NCBI GenBank assembly: GCA_028718405.1 | Contig: JAQULV010000026.1 | Coordinates: 1-9,413 of the forward strand | Length of the DNA: 9,413 bases | Source: Smithellaceae bacterium | GTDB lineage: Bacteria > Desulfobacterota > Syntrophia > Syntrophales > JAQULV01 | Reading direction: 5' to 3' | Part shown: one piece after another, positions 7,505-9,413 of the stretch | Numbering within the stretch: the stretch's first letter is position 1 | How the letters are laid out: every line of letters starts with the position of its first letter | Notes under the pieces: generated by a model | What the model was told of the DNA's origin: nothing | The model's input: the letters and a program-made list of their open reading frames with translations, nothing else | The model's database searches: none | Translations under genes and position numbers: made by a program

Positions 7505-8662
7505 ATGAAAAAACTGTTTTCCTTCACCGGAGCCAGGAAGATCGTCTTCGGGAACGGCGCCATCAATTCTCTCGCGGGAGAGATCAAAGAGCTGGGGGCA
7601 GCCCGTCCATTGATCGTGTTTGACCCCTCTCTGGCTAAAACGGGGATACAGGACAGCCTCCACGACATCCTTGGAAAAGCGGGCCTCAAGTACAGCTTCT
7701 TCGAGAAAGTCCAACCAGAACCGCCTCTGGAACTCGTTGAGGAAGGCGTGAAGATTGCCCACAAAGGGAAATGCGATGTCGTTGTCGGGATTGGCGGCGG
7801 GAGTGCTATGGACATCGCCAAAGCGGTGGCCGTCTGTGCTGCCAACAAAGGCAAGGCCGTAGATTATCTGGGGTTGAATAAGATCCCCGGTCCGGGGCTT
7901 CCCAAGATCATGATCCCCACGACGGCAGGAACGGGAAGCGAGGTTACCTTCACCGCCGTCTTTATAAGAAAGAACCTCAAAAAGAAGGAAGGGATGAACA
8001 GCCCCTTCCTTTATCCGGAGCTGGCACTTCTCGATCCGGAGTTGACACTCACTCTTCCGCCCCACGCAACCGCCACTACGGGCATCGACGCCCTCTGTCA
8101 CGCGATAGAATCCTACACGTCGATCAATGCCTCGCCGATGAGTGAGACGTTCTCCCTGGAGGCGATTCAGTTGATCTCCGACAATCTGCGCACGGCCGTC
8201 CATAACGGGTCGGACCTGGTGGCGCGCGAGGCGATGCTCTTGGGAAGCCTGTATGCCGGGTTGGGGCTGGCAAACGCCGGCGTGACGGCAGTGCACTCCC
8301 TTTCCTATCCGCTGGGCGGTAAGTACGGCATCTCTCATGGTCTGGCCAACACGGTTATGCTGCCGGCGGTCATGGCTTATAACCTGGCCGGCGCTCAAGA
8401 GAAATTTGCCACCATCGCCGAAGTGATGGGCGAACAGGTGGAAGGAATGACGTTGCGCGAGGCTGCCTTCCTGGCTGTCGATGCGGTGGAGGCCCTAATC
8501 GAAGACTGCGATGTCTATGTGACTCTGGAGGAATTGGAAATCAAGCAGGAGGATTTCCCGGAACTGGCCAAAGCGGCGATGACGGTCGCAAGGCCACTGG
8601 CCAACAACCCGCGCAAGATCTCCCTGGAAGACGCGATCGAGATCTACAACGACGCCTATTAA
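7505..8662 (+). CDS. Iron-containing (group III) alcohol dehydrogenase
   Basis: This is an NAD(P)-dependent, metal-dependent dehydrogenase of the Fe-ADH superfamily, which interconverts alcohols and aldehydes or ketones in the cytoplasm. The 385-residue length is typical. The N-terminal nucleotide-binding part carries VVGIGGGSAMDIAKAV (94-109) and IPTTAGTGSEVT (137-148). The helical metal-binding domain has the four expected ligands: Asp195 and His199 in GIDALCHAIESY, then His264 (AVHSLSYPLGG) and His278 (GISHGLAN). The start ATG at 7505 has GGGGG 7 bases upstream. A candidate promoter precedes it and a strong terminator follows, so it may form a single-gene unit. The substrate cannot be read from sequence. 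The KdnA-like aminotransferase next door suggests it could oxidise a sugar hydroxyl before transamination, as KdnB does in Kdo8N synthesis. However, the protein reads as a generic Fe-ADH rather than an obvious KdnB. Confidence 0.93.
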   Translation: MKKLFSFTGARKIVFGNGAINSLAGEIKELGAARPLIVFDPSLAKTGIQDSLHDILGKAGLKYSFFEKVQPEPPLELVEEGVKIAHKGKCDVVVGIGGGSAMDIAKAVAVCAANKGKAVDYLGLNKIPGPGLPKIMIPTTAGTGSEVTFTAVFIRKNLKKKEGMNSPFLYPELALLDPELTLTLPPHATATTGIDALCHAIESYTSINASPMSETFSLEAIQLISDNLRTAVHNGSDLVAREAMLLGSLYAGLGLANAGVTAVHSLSYPLGGKYGISHGLANTVMLPAVMAYNLAGAQEKFATIAEVMGEQVEGMTLREAAFLAVDAVEALIEDCDVYVTLEELEIKQEDFPELAKAAMTVARPLANNPRKISLEDAIEIYNDAY

Positions 8663-8678
8663 GATATAGAAAAACGAG

Positions 8679-8714
8679 CCTGCCCGCCGAAAACGGCGGG
8701 TAGGTTTCTTGTTT
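8679..8714 (+). terminator. Rho-independent terminator after the alcohol dehydrogenase
   Basis: CCTGCCCGCCG (8679-8689) pairs with CGGCGGGTAGG (8694-8704) as an 11-bp GC-rich stem with one G-U pair and an AAAA loop. It is followed by TTTCTTGTTT (8705-8714). It starts 16 bp after the stop codon, which argues that the dehydrogenase and the following aminotransferase are at least partly separate transcripts. Confidence 0.88.
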
Positions 8715-8720
8715 ATGAGG

Positions 8721-8737
8721 GAATCCGCCGTGGATTC
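8721..8737 (+). other. Small hairpin in the aminotransferase leader
   Basis: GAATCC (8721-8726) and GGATTC (8732-8737) are perfect complements around a GCCGT loop, extendable by a G-U and a G-C pair. It lies between the preceding terminator and the GGAGG ribosome binding site of the next gene. There is no U-tract. It may be a leader structure or operator half-sites. Confidence 0.3.
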
Positions 8738-8776
8738 TCCTGATCACTGCAGAAGATATTTATTGGAGGAAACGAA

Positions 8777-9413
8777 ATGGCAGGAGCCGAATTAATCGGA
8801 AAAGAAGAGATCAAAGAGGTAATGGATGTCTTGGAGACGGGCGTCTTCATGAGGTACGGTTTCGACGACCAGCGCAAAGGGATATTCAAGGTCCGCCAAC
8901 TCGAACAGGAATTCGCCGCCTACTGCGGTGCCAAATACGCACTGGGCGTCACTTCCGGCTCTTCGGCTCTGAAGGTTGCCTTGACCGCCCTGGACGTAGG
9001 TCCCGGCGATCAAGTCATGGTGCCCGCCTTCACCTTTCTCGCGACCTATGAGGCCGTTATGGAAGTGGGTGCCATCCCTGTCATGACCGATATCGACGAG
9101 ACGCTGAACCTCGACCCCAACGATATTGAGAGAAAACTCACTTCCGCGACGAAAGCCATAATTCCGGTCCATATGTGCGGTGCTGCGGCCCGGATTGACA
9201 AGATCCTCGAGGTCGCCAAGAAGCACAACCTTCTTGTCCTGGAGGACAACGCTCAGGGTTGCGGTGCGAGCTATAAAGGCAAGAAGCTGGGGACCTTCGG
9301 ACAGATGGGGATATTCAGTTTCGACTACTATAAAACGATCACGACGGGCGAGGGCGGAATGGTCTTAACCGACAGCCTCGATCTCTACAACCGTTCCGAT
9401 GGGTATCACGACC
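8777..9413 (+). CDS. DegT/DnrJ/EryC1/StrS-family PLP aminotransferase, KdnA-like, 3'-truncated by window edge
   Basis: These PLP enzymes transfer an amino group from an amino acid to a keto- or aldehydo-sugar. The visible 212 residues cover a little over half of a typical protein of about 370-400 residues. Family parts are TSGSSALKVALTAL (59-72), GDQVMVPAFTFLAT (77-90), VLEDNAQGCGASYKGK (154-169, PLP-contacting Asp157) and FSFDYYKTITTGEGG (180-194) with Lys186 as the likely Schiff-base lysine. The usual SFHPTK or SFHxxK is SFDYYK here. With the opening ELIGKEEIKEVMDVLETG, RYGFD and VHMCGAAARID, this resembles, from memory, the KdnA type (8-amino-3,8-dideoxy-manno-octulosonate transaminase) more than PseC, ArnB or WecE. 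The ATG at 8777 has GGAGG 7 bases upstream. The neighbouring Fe-ADH parallels KdnB, which makes the aldehyde that KdnA aminates. The family is secure; the KdnA role is inference. Confidence 0.92.
   Translation, partial: MAGAELIGKEEIKEVMDVLETGVFMRYGFDDQRKGIFKVRQLEQEFAAYCGAKYALGVTSGSSALKVALTALDVGPGDQVMVPAFTFLATYEAVMEVGAIPVMTDIDETLNLDPNDIERKLTSATKAIIPVHMCGAAARIDKILEVAKKHNLLVLEDNAQGCGASYKGKKLGTFGQMGIFSFDYYKTITTGEGGMVLTDSLDLYNRSDGYHD

Noticed and set aside
7394..8398. Minus-strand 334-codon open frame
   Set aside because: It is antisense to the alcohol dehydrogenase, whose metal ligands and GGGS motif are intact. It has no recognisable motif and is explained by codon bias.

Overview
The window is a bacterial chromosomal replication-origin region. 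The base composition looks moderate in GC by eye; I did not compute it. The left two thirds carry a co-directional minus-strand block, read right to left: rsmG, parA, parB, dnaA, dnaN and the 5' part of gyrB. The right third carries plus-strand genes: a TrmJ-type tRNA methyltransferase, an iron-containing alcohol dehydrogenase and the first 212 codons of a DegT/DnrJ-family (KdnA-like) PLP aminotransferase. The aminotransferase subtype hints at a Gram-negative organism with a decorated surface glycan. The protein sequences suggest a deltaproteobacterial or Desulfobacterota-type genome, perhaps Syntrophales-like, but this is a weak inference from residue patterns only.

Origin layout: dnaA (2686-4041) is flanked by two candidate DnaA-binding zones. 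Upstream, in the 46 bp between parB and dnaA, is a perfect 18-bp palindrome made of two head-to-head DnaA boxes. Downstream, between dnaA and dnaN, lies a DnaA-box variant, then a C4/G4 tract, then three DnaA-trio-like triplets, then an AT-rich stretch. In dnaA-to-dnaN direction this is the order described for the basal unwinding system of Bacillus-type oriC. Together they suggest a bipartite origin with unwinding next to dnaN.

Partition genes: parA and parB are adjacent (TAG stop directly followed by ATG) and lead into dnaA, so segregation, initiation, clamp and gyrase genes form one directional block. A near-copy of the CAGCTG-centred palindrome found before dnaA also lies just upstream of parA, which raises the possibility of shared control. 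I found no recF between dnaN and gyrB, no rpmH/rnpA beside dnaA, and no recognisable parS in the window.

Right side: rsmG and trmJ diverge from a 141-bp spacer. The alcohol dehydrogenase has its own candidate promoter and is closed by a strong intrinsic terminator. The aminotransferase follows with an excellent ribosome binding site and runs off the window. No mobile element, tRNA, rRNA or CRISPR array was seen. No stretch over 300 bases lacks a gene.
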